In this document: positions 37,601-45,799 of the stretch, in pieces | Layout: each line of letters opens with the position of its first letter | Numbering within the stretch: position 1 is the stretch's first letter | Assembly: GCF_001577835.2 (NCBI RefSeq) | Contig: NC_029516.1 | Coordinates: 160,563,911-160,627,910, forward strand | Length of the DNA: 64,000 nt | Direction: 5' to 3' | Source of the DNA: Coturnix japonica | Taxonomy: Eukaryota > Chordata > Aves > Galliformes > Phasianidae | Made by a program: the position numbers and the translations under genes | The notes under the pieces: model-generated | Seen by the model: the letters and a program-made list of their open reading frames with translations, nothing else | Told to the model about the DNA's origin: nothing | Databases searched by the model: none

Positions 37601-38056
37601 GAAGGATTAAATATTTGCTCAGGATTTAGCTCTTCTAGCCTGTCTTCTCCCGGCACATCTCCATCTCTGTCATCAATGAGCTCCCTGGACAGTGCTTTCT
37701 CTCAGTTTTCAGACCAATCTGTGTTTACCCCAACTGAAACCTCCTCCCCTTTTGATATCAGCACTTTTCAACCAGTAAAGAAACAAGAAGAGACTGCTGC
37801 TGAGCCTCCTGATGACTATTTGGTTGCACCCAGTAGGGTGCCCCCATCTCCACAGCCTACCGAGGCTTTGGCTGAGGGGAGCTTGCTGGAGCCCAACAGC
37901 AGGCCGGCACCTCTGAAACTTACTGAAGGAGTTGATGGCTATCTGGTTAAGCCCGACATTCAGCCATTACCTCTGAAAGTCGCAGGAAGAGACAGACTTC
38001 ATGATCTGAGATCAAAGAGGAGGTCTAGGAGAGGACTGCAGCAATCCAAAGTTTGA
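7519..38056 (+). CDS. ARHGAP20: ARHGAP20, Rho GTPase-activating protein 20 (13 exons, 5' end outside window)
   Basis: Joined exons: 7519-7689, 13348-13497, 15339-15380, 16651-16735, 19456-19533, 22028-22094, 24299-24481, 28588-28766, 31609-31770, 32992-33101, 33821-34010, 34788-34899 and 36993-38056. All introns are GT-AG and all phases match, giving 863 residues and a TGA stop. Counted from the first full codon at 7520, residues 1 to about 125 are a PH domain, about 150-250 a Ras-association domain, about 300-495 a RhoGAP domain, and 511-863 a disordered tail. From memory, the human protein shares segments such as [11 protein letters not shown], IPLKI, EYPxGIKMSH, [22 protein letters not shown] and [11 protein letters not shown]. 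The family stimulates GTP hydrolysis by Rho proteins and is reported to be controlled by Rap1 binding to the RA domain. The first coding exon or exons (about 70 residues in human) are not in the window. With them the protein would be about 930 residues against about 1,190 in human; the difference lies in the last exon. TAGAP, the nearest relative, is excluded by the PH and RA domains. Confidence 0.95.
8091..8275 (-). mobile_element. CR1 LINE fragment (3' end)
   Basis: The start of this stretch (AAGGTTGGAAAGACCACTA) is the reverse complement of the CR1 3' end. It continues back through the ACATCACTCAGTG and CCTCACCAC blocks of the ORF2 end. Confidence 0.85.
10514..10526 (+). repeat. Short CA microsatellite
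   Basis: ACACACACACACA within an ARHGAP20 intron; too short to be very variable. Confidence 0.8.
12384..12849 (+). mobile_element. CR1 LINE fragment
   Basis: About 465 bases running from an ORF2 segment (CTGGTGAGATCACATCTGGA, CTGGGTCCTGTTCTGGGCA) to a 3' end with CCTACCAATCCTGTGATGCTGTGA. The open frames here on both strands are shadows of this element. Confidence 0.88.
13348..13497 (+). CDS. ARHGAP20: ARHGAP20 exon: middle of PH domain
   Basis: Acceptor CATCAG ends at 13347; donor GTAAGA starts at 13498. It completes Lys57 and encodes residues 58-106. The segment includes [14 protein letters not shown] and [15 protein letters not shown], which match the PH strands of ARHGAP20 that carry MWTASC and [13 protein letters not shown] in human as I recall it. 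Both ends are phase-matched to the neighbouring exons. Confidence 0.95.
13498..15338 (+). other. ARHGAP20 intron (1.8 kb)
   Basis: No repeat family or gene is recognised. The open frame entering the downstream exon from 15139 continues across the acceptor by chance. Confidence 0.75.
15339..15380 (+). CDS. ARHGAP20: ARHGAP20 microexon: PH-domain C-terminal helix
   Basis: A 42-base exon with acceptor TTCTTACAG and donor GTACTT. It completes Arg107 and encodes [13 protein letters not shown] (residues 108-120), the typical PH-domain closing helix with its invariant tryptophan (W115). It is in frame with both neighbours, so its skipping would remove the helix core without shifting the frame. Confidence 0.93.
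15381..16650 (+). other. ARHGAP20 intron (1.3 kb)
   Basis: Holds a short CR1 3' end (16255-16341). Otherwise nothing is recognised. Confidence 0.75.
16255..16341 (+). mobile_element. CR1 LINE 3' end (short)
   Basis: Only the CR1 tail: GTCCCTGTTCACTGCAGGGG, a GGTGGCTTTTAAGGGTTCC stretch, then TTCTGTGATTCTGTGATTCT, which is the tandem octamer that ends CR1. Confidence 0.85.
16651..16735 (+). CDS. ARHGAP20: ARHGAP20 exon: linker between PH and RA domains
   Basis: Acceptor TTTTGGCAG ends at 16650; donor GTAAGT starts at 16736. It completes Ser121 and encodes residues 122-149. These include a charged run ([11 protein letters not shown]) and [15 protein letters not shown], the first strand leading into the Ras-association domain. 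It ends in phase 0. Confidence 0.95.
16736..19455 (+). other. ARHGAP20 intron (2.7 kb)
   Basis: Contains a plus-strand CR1 3' end (16937-17201) and a T-rich run of about 19 bases near 17312-17330. The 149-residue open frame at 18449-18898 overlaps antisense frames and shows no family match. Nothing else is recognised. Confidence 0.75.
16937..17201 (+). mobile_element. CR1 LINE 3' end
   Basis: ORF2 tail ([17 protein letters not shown] is readable in frame) followed by GGGATGTGGTCAGTGGGCAC and GATCTTAGCAGTCTTTTCCA. Confidence 0.88.
19456..19533 (+). CDS. ARHGAP20: ARHGAP20 exon: RA domain, first part
   Basis: Acceptor TTTGCAG ends at 19455; donor GTGAGT starts at 19534. It encodes residues 150-175: [26 protein letters not shown]. 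The pattern of a hydrophobic strand followed by a TANDVI helix is the ubiquitin-like fold of Ras-association domains, where the strand edge binds the small GTPase. Confidence 0.95.
19534..22027 (+). other. ARHGAP20 intron (2.5 kb)
   Basis: No CR1 or other interspersed repeat stands out. There is an AT dinucleotide run of about 16 bases (20967-20982). The open frames here are short and unsupported. Confidence 0.7.
20967..20982 (+). repeat. Short AT microsatellite
   Basis: Eight AT dinucleotides in an ARHGAP20 intron. Confidence 0.85.
22028..22094 (+). CDS. ARHGAP20: ARHGAP20 exon: RA domain, middle
   Basis: Acceptor TTCCACAG; donor GTATGT. It encodes residues 176-197 ([22 protein letters not shown]) and the first base of Gly198. 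The [23 protein letters not shown]-type core is characteristic of this protein's RA domain. Confidence 0.95.
22095..24298 (+). other. ARHGAP20 intron (2.2 kb)
   Basis: Holds one plus-strand CR1 3' end (22604-22853). A pyrimidine-rich stretch around 22190-22250 and other sequence show no gene. Confidence 0.75.
22604..22853 (+). mobile_element. CR1 LINE 3' end
   Basis: The ORF2 tail is readable as [20 protein letters not shown] and [14 protein letters not shown]. It ends with TTGATCTTAGAGTTCTTTTC and ATGATTCTATGACTCT. Confidence 0.9.
24299..24481 (+). CDS. ARHGAP20: ARHGAP20 exon: end of RA domain
   Basis: Acceptor TTTGCACAG ends at 24298; donor GTACGT starts at 24482. It completes Gly198, encodes residues 199-258 and gives the first base of Asp259. 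Landmarks are [14 protein letters not shown], a cysteine-containing loop ([10 protein letters not shown]), and the family-typical [19 protein letters not shown]. The loop between the two conserved blocks looks lineage-specific compared with human as I remember it. Confidence 0.95.
24594..24830 (+). mobile_element. CR1 LINE 3' end close to an exon
   Basis: The ORF2 tail is readable as [20 protein letters not shown] and [14 protein letters not shown]. It ends with CATGATTCTGTGGC. Its 5' break lies only about 112 bases after the donor of the RA-domain exon ending at 24481. Confidence 0.9.
26346..26450 (+). mobile_element. CR1 LINE 3' end (short)
   Basis: Begins near GGGAAACCTGGTGGAGCTGT and runs through GGGGAGTTGGACCAGGTGGT to an ATGATTCTATGACTCTATGA tail. 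Confidence 0.85.
27317..27331 (+). repeat. Poly(C) run of 15 bases
   Basis: An uninterrupted C homopolymer in an ARHGAP20 intron, just before a purine-rich stretch. On the minus strand it is a 15-base G run. Confidence 0.9.
28588..28766 (+). CDS. ARHGAP20: ARHGAP20 exon: linker and start of RhoGAP domain
   Basis: Acceptor TTTTCACAG ends at 28587; donor GTGAGT starts at 28767. It completes Asp259 and encodes residues 260-318. It opens with a basic run ([17 protein letters not shown]) strongly conserved in this gene. It continues through a Ser/Pro linker into [22 protein letters not shown], the first helix of the RhoGAP fold. The open frame runs on past the donor, but the exon edge is fixed by the GTGAGT and by the phase of the next exon. 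Confidence 0.95.
29246..29437 (+). mobile_element. CR1 LINE 3' end
   Basis: Contains AGGAGGAGTGGTGAGGCAGT, GATGTGGCACTGAGGGACAT, AAGTGGTCTTTTCCAACCT and the octamer tail GATTCTGTGGTTCTGTGA. Confidence 0.88.
30686..31110 (-). mobile_element. CR1 LINE fragment
   Basis: Begins (its 3' end) with GAATCACAGAACTGCAGGAT and AAGGTTGGAAAAGACCACTA, then runs back through the CCTCCCTGGGCAGCCTGTGC block of ORF2. The distal boundary is approximate because homology fades. Confidence 0.85.
31609..31770 (+). CDS. ARHGAP20: ARHGAP20 exon: RhoGAP catalytic arginine finger
   Basis: Acceptor GTGTTTAG ends at 31608; donor GTATGT starts at 31771. It encodes residues 319-372. The GIFRRSG motif carries the arginine finger, Arg336 (codon 31660-31662), that inserts into the GTPase active site. 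The helix [16 protein letters not shown] and the segment [10 protein letters not shown] follow, as in other RhoGAPs. The motif is the canonical GIFRxSG form, so the domain should be catalytically competent. Confidence 0.96.
31771..32991 (+). other. ARHGAP20 intron (1.2 kb)
   Basis: AT-rich intron with A-rich runs around 32212-32240. No repeat family or gene is recognised. Confidence 0.75.
32992..33101 (+). CDS. ARHGAP20: ARHGAP20 exon: RhoGAP domain, FLRxxP block
   Basis: The acceptor is the AG of GGATAAG ending at 32991; the donor GTAGAG starts at 33102. It encodes residues 373-408 and two bases of Arg409. Together with the preceding LFK it gives [14 protein letters not shown], the conserved RhoGAP block whose lysine and arginine support the GTPase contact. 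[19 protein letters not shown] follows. Confidence 0.95.
33102..33820 (+). other. ARHGAP20 intron (0.7 kb)
   Basis: Short intron with a small CATA run near 33653-33665. No repeat family is recognised. Confidence 0.75.
33821..34010 (+). CDS. ARHGAP20: ARHGAP20 exon: RhoGAP domain, NLA block
   Basis: Acceptor CTTTCAG ends at 33820; donor GTAGGA starts at 34011. It completes Arg409 and encodes residues 410-472. [21 protein letters not shown] and [20 protein letters not shown] match RhoGAP helices; the Asn of NLA is the second conserved polar catalytic-site residue. The usual GP of the FGPNLL motif is AP here, which I recall also for the human protein. Confidence 0.96.
34011..34787 (+). other. 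ARHGAP20 intron (0.8 kb)
   Basis: No recognisable repeat or gene. Confidence 0.75.
34788..34899 (+). CDS. ARHGAP20: ARHGAP20 exon: end of RhoGAP domain
   Basis: Acceptor TTGTTGCAG ends at 34787; donor GTAACG starts at 34900. It encodes residues 473-509 and one base of Asp510. The exon gives the last RhoGAP helices ([22 protein letters not shown]) and a short basic linker. Confidence 0.95.
34900..36992 (+). other. ARHGAP20 last intron (2.1 kb)
   Basis: Contains a long plus-strand CR1 (35735-36334) and a purine-rich stretch (about 35140-35225). Nothing else is recognised. Confidence 0.75.
35735..36334 (+). mobile_element. CR1 LINE fragment (600 bases)
   Basis: The longest CR1 piece within the gene. 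It has the upstream ORF2 pattern (AAGGCTGATGGGGTTCTTGG, TTGAGGCCGCATCTGGTGTG), then the GGAGAGGCTGAGAGCTGGG block, and ends near GCCATCCTGTGATGCTGTG. Several short frames on both strands are its shadows. Confidence 0.88.
36993..38056 (+). CDS. ARHGAP20: ARHGAP20 last coding exon: disordered C-terminal tail
   Basis: Acceptor TCCTTGCAG ends at 36992; the TGA stop is 38054-38056. It completes Asp510 and encodes residues 511-863. In order it holds [11 protein letters not shown] with an acidic/Ser run (about 517-540), RRHRRSSEP (619-627), [14 protein letters not shown] (about 669-682), a Ser/Pro-rich stretch with [11 protein letters not shown] (about 721-763), two related YLV...PLK blocks starting near 783 and 824, and a basic end (RSKRRSRR, 849-856). 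The RRHRRxSEP to LINQSL span matches the region called annexin-like repeats in RA-RhoGAP. One copy is visible here, where I recall two related blocks in human. The exon is several hundred residues shorter than the human one. Confidence 0.95.
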
Positions 38057-39045
38057 AGAGACTGACCAAAGCTCTTTTTTTTGCAGAGGAATCTTAACAC
38101 TTAAAATAAACACCATAAAGAAAATGCCTTCGGTGTTAACGCGTGTTCATTTTAAGTTCGGTATCCAGGTTGTTCAAATCCAATTGAGCAGTCCCGGAAC
38201 TCATGGGTTTTCTTTTTCCAGGAAACTGTTAACGTTCCTACATCACACTTTGCAAAAGAATATTGTAAGAATAATCCACATTGCTGAAAGCAAGCAAACA
38301 GAAACTCCTGAAAATCTGACAAGATCCCAGGCTCTAAGTAAGAAAGCGCCCTGCTCTCAGAGCCCCTCGGGCAGCAGGGTGCCTGCTGGGACACCCCGTG
38401 ACCACTTGTGTGTTGAGCCTTGCCCATGTGAGTCTCAGTCGTGTGTGCTTTGACGTAGCGTGCAAAGTCAGTGTAGATCCCATAACTGTGGTATTATACT
38501 ACTGTTCTGAAACCGATAGGAATGACCTTGGTTGCCCTCCAAGGAATAAGTGTATTGTTTTCTGTATGTTTCTGGGGTACGTTCGATAGGTGTAGTTATT
38601 TCTTTCATGCTGCAATGGAAAGAAAAGAAATGAGCTCAAAAATATGTAAAGATAAATGCTGAAGCTTGTAACTAACACCTCCCTGCTCTGTGTGTTCAGT
38701 CATTTATTGTGCTTCGTTGGCTGTTCTGTTCATGTTTAAGTTGTGAATAGTTCCTTAACATCGCTGTAAATGGCGTTATGTATTATTGCAAGCAGAACAC
38801 ATGTAATTTTATTATGCAGCACCTAAAACATCATATAATATATTAAAAGTATTGCATTATCTAAATTCTTTGAGTTTGTATAATATATCCTGATAAATTT
38901 TGCTATTATATATGTTCTGAAAAAATGTGTATTTTTGTACTTGCAAAAACTGCTGCTAATTTTATGAGTTCTGTTCTGTTGTTACAGCACTGGTACTGAT
39001 GTGTATGCATTCAATGCTATATATTAAATATTATTTGTTATGTCA
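38057..39045 (+). other. ARHGAP20: ARHGAP20 3' UTR (end inferred)
   Basis: AT-rich sequence after the stop. Candidate poly(A) signals are AATAAA at 38105-38110, ATTAAA at 38842-38847 and ATTAAA at 39023-39028. The last is followed by a T/GT-rich stretch (about 39030-39075) and is my preferred main end. Later AATAAA motifs at 39989, 40134 and 40235 could extend it. Without transcripts the end is a guess. Confidence 0.55.
39023..39028 (+). terminator. Candidate ARHGAP20 poly(A) signal (ATTAAA)
   Basis: A common variant hexamer at the end of the AT-rich 3' UTR, followed by a T/GT-rich downstream region of the kind that binds cleavage factors. Alternative signals exist at 38105, 38842 and beyond 39989. 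Confidence 0.4.
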
Positions 39046-41029
39046 TCCATTCAGTTTATGTTCTCTGTGATGTTTTTTAGGTGGTTATTTCTAGTTCTGC
39101 AAACTATCACCGAAGCAAAAGTCCCAGCGATGCTACCGTGGATGTTGCCCAGGAAAGGAGGGCAGCATTTTTTCTCCTCTTTGGGTGCCATCAGTCAAAG
39201 TGCATGTTGTCATGCTCTTAACTTTGGCCAGTTTTCATGTGATTCAAACAGGAATTCTGACCATTCTGCTCTTCTTCTGGAAAAAAAAAAAAAAAGTAAA
39301 AGATTGTTTTCTGCTAACGGGACACTCTTGCCAATATGGAGGTGCAAAGATACCTTCAGGTAGTAGATATTGGGGCAGGGAGAAAGGAAGGAGAGGAGCA
39401 ATATCTGTTATTTAACATCAGCAGGATGACGGAGAAGGCAAGAAGGAACAACAAGGTTAAAGAAAACACATCTGGGCATGTGTGCTTGCATGCAGCGCTT
39501 CTGAAATTGCATGCATTCATTAATTAGCTTTCCATTCTCAAAAGCCCTCCCCCACTCCAGTTTGTACAGTCCAATCCTGGGGTTTCAGATCCTATTCTGT
39601 TCAGCTACTCTCTGGTAAAGCTACTTATGCTCCCCAATTGCTCAGCACTTCTGAGAAAGGCAAACACTGCCCAGAGCTATAAGCCATTTCCAGTTGGTCT
39701 CAGTTAGAAAGCTTGCTAGCTCAGTACCAGGCAGAATGGAAATCTCCATCAGGTTTGGGGTGGGTGTTCACAAAGTTAGAAATATGCTTACCGGAAGATA
39801 TGGAATCAAAGGTTGCTGGTTGTGTTTCTAACCCTGCTCGTGGTTCTATCAGCGAACAGAGAGGTATTTGCAGACAACCTTGTCATGCAATAAAATACCG
39901 CACACTTGGTACTATACCAGCATGTTTACGAGCTCAAATACTTAACTACTAATTCTTTTTTTCACATTTCTCATATTTATCTATTTTAATAAAAATTATA
40001 CTATGTAGCATCTGGTCTGTCATAGTCACCTTCCAAAGGTAAAACCCTTTGTGTGTATTTTGAGACCTGTCATCTAACAGCTCTGCAATATGCACCTCCT
40101 TCAAAGCAAAAAAAAAATATGATGTTATTTTGAAATAAAACAGCTACTCCGCATTTCTTTTCAGAACAGCAAAAAGCACATTGCCACCCTGCCAAGATTA
40201 CATCAAGGAGCAAACGCTGATTCATTGCAACAATAATAAAGCTTTAGAAAAATCTCTAGTCTCTACAATATAAATGTTCTGTCCTAGAAGTGGTATCTTC
40301 CAGCAAGTCATTTATCTCCTCTAGGCTGAAGTTAAAGTATATCCAAGAGTGCTTCGATGTGAAACAAATTACGTGTCTGCTTTTGAGCTGTAGCTAATGT
40401 TAGAGCGCTTTCAAATTTAAACATATGGTGAACAAGCTGGATGTAGACCCAGCGCAATTTAATACACACTCCTGTCTTGAAAGACGTGCACCCTGCTGCT
40501 GCACAAGGCTCATTCTGTGGCAGTCACTAAAATGAGCACTAATGGAGAAAATCACTGTCTGTGGTGCTTACTAAAGGAATTAAATGCTATTAAGTTCTAA
40601 AATAAATTGTACTGAGCCTTTTCAGAGTGTTGGATGTGACCTTGAGGACTCCAATATGTGGCAGCTCCAGGTGTGCTGTTGTTGGGGAGCCAACATCCGT
40701 GTAGCAGGGCTCTCTACTGGTCTTTCCCCTGAGCACCCCAGGGAGGTGAGACAGGAATAATATTTCAGTAATCTGGGAAATACTGAAGGTGACCTTCAGA
40801 GTGAAGCTGTCCTTTAGCCATGCTTCCAACCGCCAGGCTTCTGCTAACACCCACTGGTACAACTTCTTCCTTATTCTTGAGATGTACTCTTACCCCAGGA
40901 TTTGGTGGTCTACATTTCCTTTCCAGCTTTGCTCTCAGTGTGCTCTGTGACATTTGGCACTTACCTGCCTCCTCTGTTCCCTGTTTCCATCTGTATGACT
41001 GGTCTTACAATTGCAGAACCATAATAAAA
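39046..41029. other. Intergenic or distal 3' UTR sequence
   Basis: AT-rich unique-looking sequence with a poly(A) run (39281-39295) and three AATAAA motifs (39989-39994, 40134-40139, 40235-40240). No gene, repeat family or RNA is recognised. Confidence 0.5.
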
Positions 41030-41225
41030 TCTAGCTTGGAAAAGGACTTCAAGATCACCAAGTCCAACCATCAACCTGACCTACCAAGCCCCATCACTGA
41101 GCCGTGTCCCCTAATGCCACAACCACGTCTCATAAATGCCTCCAGGAATCGGGACTGCTCTGCGCAGCCTATTCCAATGCTTTACCTCTCTCTCCAAGAA
41201 GAAATTCTTCTCAGTGTTCAGGGAT
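41030..41225 (-). mobile_element. CR1 LINE fragment
   Basis: GCTTGGAAAAGGACTTCAAG and CACCAAGTCCAACCATCAAC are the reversed CR1 3' end. The ORF2 tail on the minus strand reads NTEKNFFLEREVKHWNRLRR. Confidence 0.85.
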
Positions 41226-42296
41226 CCCAGACAGAACTCTCCCTCACAGAAGGATTCCTTTGCTCCCTGAGCTGACCACATCTCTGTACAGAGACCACTG
41301 TGGGGATAAACTAATTGACCCACCGGTGTCCACAGGGAAATGCAGTTGGTTAAAGGTGCTGAATATTTCTCTTAGGATACGGCTGTCACACAGAGCCTAA
41401 AGGTCCTGGGCATCATTGTCCTTTATAAATATGTACAGTTCACTCCGTAATGGTTTTTTCTTAAGAGCAGGTTTGCTCCAGGCCTTTTTTTGTCTGGATT
41501 TCTTAATGGGTTCACTACAAATGTCAGCAGTTCCTTGAGGACAGGCAGTCTGGTAGCTACTGCCAGCCGCATTCAGTTGAATGTCTCAGAATTTAGCCAT
41601 TTGGTGACCTTATTGTGAGAGGTGTTTTCAATGCAGAAATTATTGCTTTGCACTTGATTCTCTTGTCACAAACTATTTCCGTCAAACTGCTGCAAATCTG
41701 CTCTGTAAGGCAGCTGTAATTCTGATGTTAGAGGGGAAGGAAGGCTCAGTCCTCATGCTTTACCTCCTCCTTTGTTAGTGCAAGTGACCAACTAAAAACA
41801 TCATATTTGGACAAAACAGTTTTGGCTGAAATGCCCTTGAGGACCCTGAGACGAGCTGTCCCTGTTGCAGAGCTGAACGAGGCAGCTTGGCAAGGCAGGA
41901 CAAAAGAAGGCAGCCATTGGGTGCTCTGTTGGCACAGCTGCCTACAAAATGGATGTCTGGACACCACTGTCCTGTTTCTATTAGTGTTTTTGACTCCACG
42001 AGTACCAAGGTGAGCAGGCAGCCAAGGATGTCCAGGCCTCAGTGTCCTTTTCCAGCAGAAATGGGTCTCTGTGGATGAGAGCAGTGAAAGATGCACTTCA
42101 TTGCTCCTGCCCATCTGAATAGTTCCGTGGCACAGCTGTCTCCCTACTAAATATTAACAGAAATGTGCAGAGGGAAAACCAGGTCCGTACATTTTTCTCT
42201 TGCTAATTATTTCTAAGATCTATGCAAGCTCTGATGAATTTTCATTGCCCGCAAGAAACGGTTGAAGGGTGAGCATCCAAATGATGTTGTACTTCT
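41226..42296. other. Intergenic sequence without recognised features
   Basis: No gene or repeat family is recognised. Overlapping open frames at 41746-42114 on both strands have no supporting pattern. Confidence 0.6.
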
Positions 42297-42685
42297 CATT
42301 ATCATTAAGGTTGGAAAAGGCCTCTGTTCAGCCATCAGCACATCCCCACCGTGCCACATCTCCATGTTTCTTGAACCCCTCCAAGGACAGTGACTGCACC
42401 GCCTCCCTGGGCAGCCTGTGCCACTGCCTCACCACTCTCACTGAGTATAAATATTTTCTAAAATCCAACCTGAATCCCCCTAGGGCAACTTAAAGCCATT
42501 TCCCTCTCATCGTATCACAGTTTGTGTAAGAAGAGGCTGATCCCGACCTCACCACATCCTCCTTTCAGGCAGAGAGCAGCAAGGTCTCCCCTGAGCCTCC
42601 TCTTCTCCAGACTGAGCAATCCCAGCTCCCTCAGCCACTCCCCATAAGCCTTGTGCTCCAGACCCCTCACAGCTTCCTTGCAATA
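42297..42685 (-). mobile_element. CR1 LINE fragment
   Basis: Reversed CR1 3' end (TTAAGGTTGGAAAAGGCCTC), the CTCCCTGGGCAGCCTGTGCC block, then CTCCTCTTCTCCAGACTGAG and CTCCCTCAGCCACTCCCCAT, which belong to the ORF2 region upstream. Confidence 0.9.
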
Positions 42686-44058
42686 AGAGTCTAAAAGGTG
42701 AACGTCAGCAGCATGCCTGGCCTTGGGCTTGGCTTAGAGTACAAATAGTCCCAGAGAAGCACAGTAATGTCATCTATGTTCTTAAATTCCTCACTAGGCA
42801 AAAGCCCACGTGCCTATTTTCTAAATAAATTAGAAACCAAACCAGATGTTCCTGCATTCCTGGAAAAATTGCTCCCTATCAAGTTTCTGCTCTCCATTTT
42901 AATTTCTATTGCAGAGATCTCTCTATTATTTCTTAAAGTAGAAACTTAGCAAATATTTCTTCATTCTCAGGATGATGAAACTTGATCCCAACCATTTTTA
43001 TAAGCATAATGTCCTCAGCTCATGCCATCTCCCATGCACCACATCCCAACTGACAGCAGTGAAGCTGGGACCCCAGTCAGTGCATCTGAGTGCGGCCTTC
43101 ATATAATGCGTGAGGGATGTTCATCTGAGCACCCAACCAACCCAAGGTAATGCATCAGGCTGCAGGCAGAAGGCTGGGTTGCTGTCATGTATCTTCCTCT
43201 CAGCAAATGTGTACAAAATAGGTCAGTCCAAATGTTACAAGCTCAGCCTGTTTCCTTGCTGATGCCCGATTTCAGCTTTTTCTTTTATGTGGGTGTTATT
43301 GATTACAAGGAGCTGACAAAAGCATGCACCTCAGATTTCTTTTTCTGTCAGCTTATGTATTTCCAAAGGAAAAAATACACTTGGAATGATCTCTTTTTAA
43401 CAGAAAAACAAAACCTTCTAACAAAGGTGACCTTATTCTTTAGAAGAAACAAACAAACAGAACAACAACAAAAAGCAGCAAACAGAAATGTTGTGTGAAA
43501 AGCCCGGAAAAGTCTCTACTTTCATTCATTTTCCATGAGACTCAAACCAAAGCTGCAGTAATGTGTTGCCACATGCCCCATGTTCAGGCTGCTGGAGAGG
43601 GAACTTCCACATTGAGTGCAGCTCTGGACGACTCAATGGGCGCTGTCCTTGAGAGGCTGCCCAGTGCTACTCAACTCAGGGGCTTCACTGACAGACACAT
43701 CACAAATAGTGATGGATTAAAGCTTTTTGACCAAATACCTCAGAGGAACAACTCCTTCCAGTGGTGGGATCCCAGAGCATGAAGACAGGGCAGCCCACAC
43801 ACCCACACAGTGCTGGGACCATCCATGGAGGAGGAGCCACCCTGCAGATATGGGGCTGGAGATGGCACCTGCTCTGCCTCCTTCCTTGGGTACAGCCCTC
43901 TGCCTTTCAATAGTCTTTTACTGGCTGAAGCTGTGTAGAAGAGGTTCATATTTGTCCAGATAGATACAGAATGGATGAGTTTGATAGGTAACACAGAGCC
44001 TGACACCAAAACCAGCCCAAAAGTGCGTCATCTGCATCTCTGCTTTGTAGGCTTACTA
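42686..44058. other. Intergenic sequence without recognised features
   Basis: Mixed AT-rich sequence. Short open frames only; no gene, RNA or repeat family recognised. Confidence 0.6.
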
Positions 44059-44140
44059 ATGTCCTGAGTCGGAAGGAACCCACAAGGATCATCAAGGCCA
44101 ACTCCTGGCTCCACACGGCACCATGCACCCTGATCCCCAG
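44059..44140 (-). mobile_element. CR1 LINE 3' end (short)
   Basis: GTCGGAAGGAACCCACAAGG and CAAGGCCAACTCCTGGCTCC are the reversed tail of a CR1 subfamily. Only about 80 bases remain. Confidence 0.7.
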
Positions 44141-45146
44141 TGTGTACAAAAGGCTGGGTGCACATACGTGTGTGTTTTATGTATTCACAGATGAGGAGCG
44201 TGCCCAGCATTGCTTTTTGCTGTTTCCCCCTTAGCAGCACACAGAGGCCGTTACCCTCCTCCTGCAGCCCCCAGCACACTCACACATGCTCACAACTAAC
44301 AAAAGCCCTGTGCTGCGGGTTGGCTGCACAGATTGCTGAAGGGACACTGCTGTGTGCAGGAAAGAGCAGCAGAGGAAACTCATGAGGTTGGCCAACAGGA
44401 AAAAAAAGAGGCTGCATTCTTCAGATCATTTACTTGCAATGAATAATTCAGTGCGCCTCTGCTGTGAAGCTGAATTAAATACAGAGCACTGTCACAATGA
44501 GATGTCCAAACACAGGGCACTATTCACTCCTAGCACAAGGAAATGTTATTTACTATCATTAATTATCTTCCACACGAACCCACAGCCATTTCTGTACGTT
44601 GTTAGAAAAAGTAAGAGGAGAATGAGAGTGCAGAGCTGCCATCCCTTCCCTCGGGTTTCCTTTCTCTCTGCAGATATGGGCTGGAATGGCAAGGAGGGAT
44701 GTGCCATTGCCCCACAGCCTCACTGCCACAGCTCAAGGATCCTCAACACAAGAAGAGGTCAATACTATAAAGGGGTTCCCTGAGCAGCTCCAAGGATTTG
44801 GGTTGTTCTGCGTAAAGCTGAAAGAGGCAGAGATGCATTTGCCTTTGGGAAATGGGTTAACAGCCTGGGTGCCCCATCTACCTTCCGCATTTCCTAGCAC
44901 TTAATGAGCCTGCGTGCTAATTAGCTCTCTGAAGTCTCTTATCTGAAATGCCAAGCTTTAGTAAAACCAGAAATGCATATGCTTGGCAATATTGTTATTA
45001 TTGCTGCGGGAGAGACTGGGCAGCAGCTCTTTGCAAGCAAAACGGGAGGCATGGGGTTGTTGTCCAGTGGCTGCACAGCTTGTCTGCACACCATGCTCTT
45101 TGCAGGTGATACTGTGGACTGCAGGCAGAAGTGGGTGAAGATTTGT
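44141..45146. other. Intergenic sequence without recognised genes
   Basis: No gene recognised. A spaced inverted pair TGCCAAGC (44949-44956) and GCTTGGCA (44981-44988) surrounds an ATGCATATG core. A TAATTAG-type site lies nearby at about 44918. Confidence 0.5.
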
Positions 45147-45442
45147 GGTCACCGCCTTTTTACACTGGGAGATAGTGACAGAACAAGGAGGAATGGCTTT
45201 ACGCTAAATGAGGACAGGTTTAGGTTAGATATTAGGAGGAAATTCTTTACTCCGAAGGCAGTGAGGCACTGGCACAGCTGCCCAGAGGGCTGTGCTGCCC
45301 CATCCCTGGAGGTGCTCAGTGCCAGGTAGGACAGGGCTCTGGGCAGCCTCAGCTGGTGGGGTCAGCCTTGCCCATGGCAGAGAGTTGGGGCTGGGTGGGA
45401 TTTATGGGCCCTCCCAACCCAAATCATTCTGTGATTCTGTGA
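45147..45442 (+). mobile_element. CR1 LINE 3' end
   Basis: The ORF2 tail is readable as RTRRNGFTLNEDRFRLDIRR and KFFTPKAVRHWHS. The 3' end has CTCCCAACCCAAATCATTCT and two ATTCTGTG octamers. Confidence 0.9.
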
Positions 45443-45799
45443 CAGACAGCTGGTTCTGTGCTGGACATCCTACAGCTTCTCATAGCCAAACCTCATCTTG
45501 GTGGTGTCTTGTCCCAGGTCAGGTACTGTCAGGTCATTTTGATATTAGATTTTCTTGCTGTTATTTGTTTCATAGCATAGACCCCCAGTTTCATACCCGG
45601 AGAACTGAGTCACTCTCTGGAGATGCAGAAGTGAACAGGTCAGGAGAGACCCCCACAGAGCTGCTTCCTGAGCAGGCACCCACAGGAGCTCTCACTTGGT
45701 GACTGCCCTTCCAGCTCCTTTTGTACATGCCATGTTTCCTGCCCACCGTCAGCTTGCTTTGCACCTTCGCTGCAGACACTCAAAGTCAATCTGGGTAGG

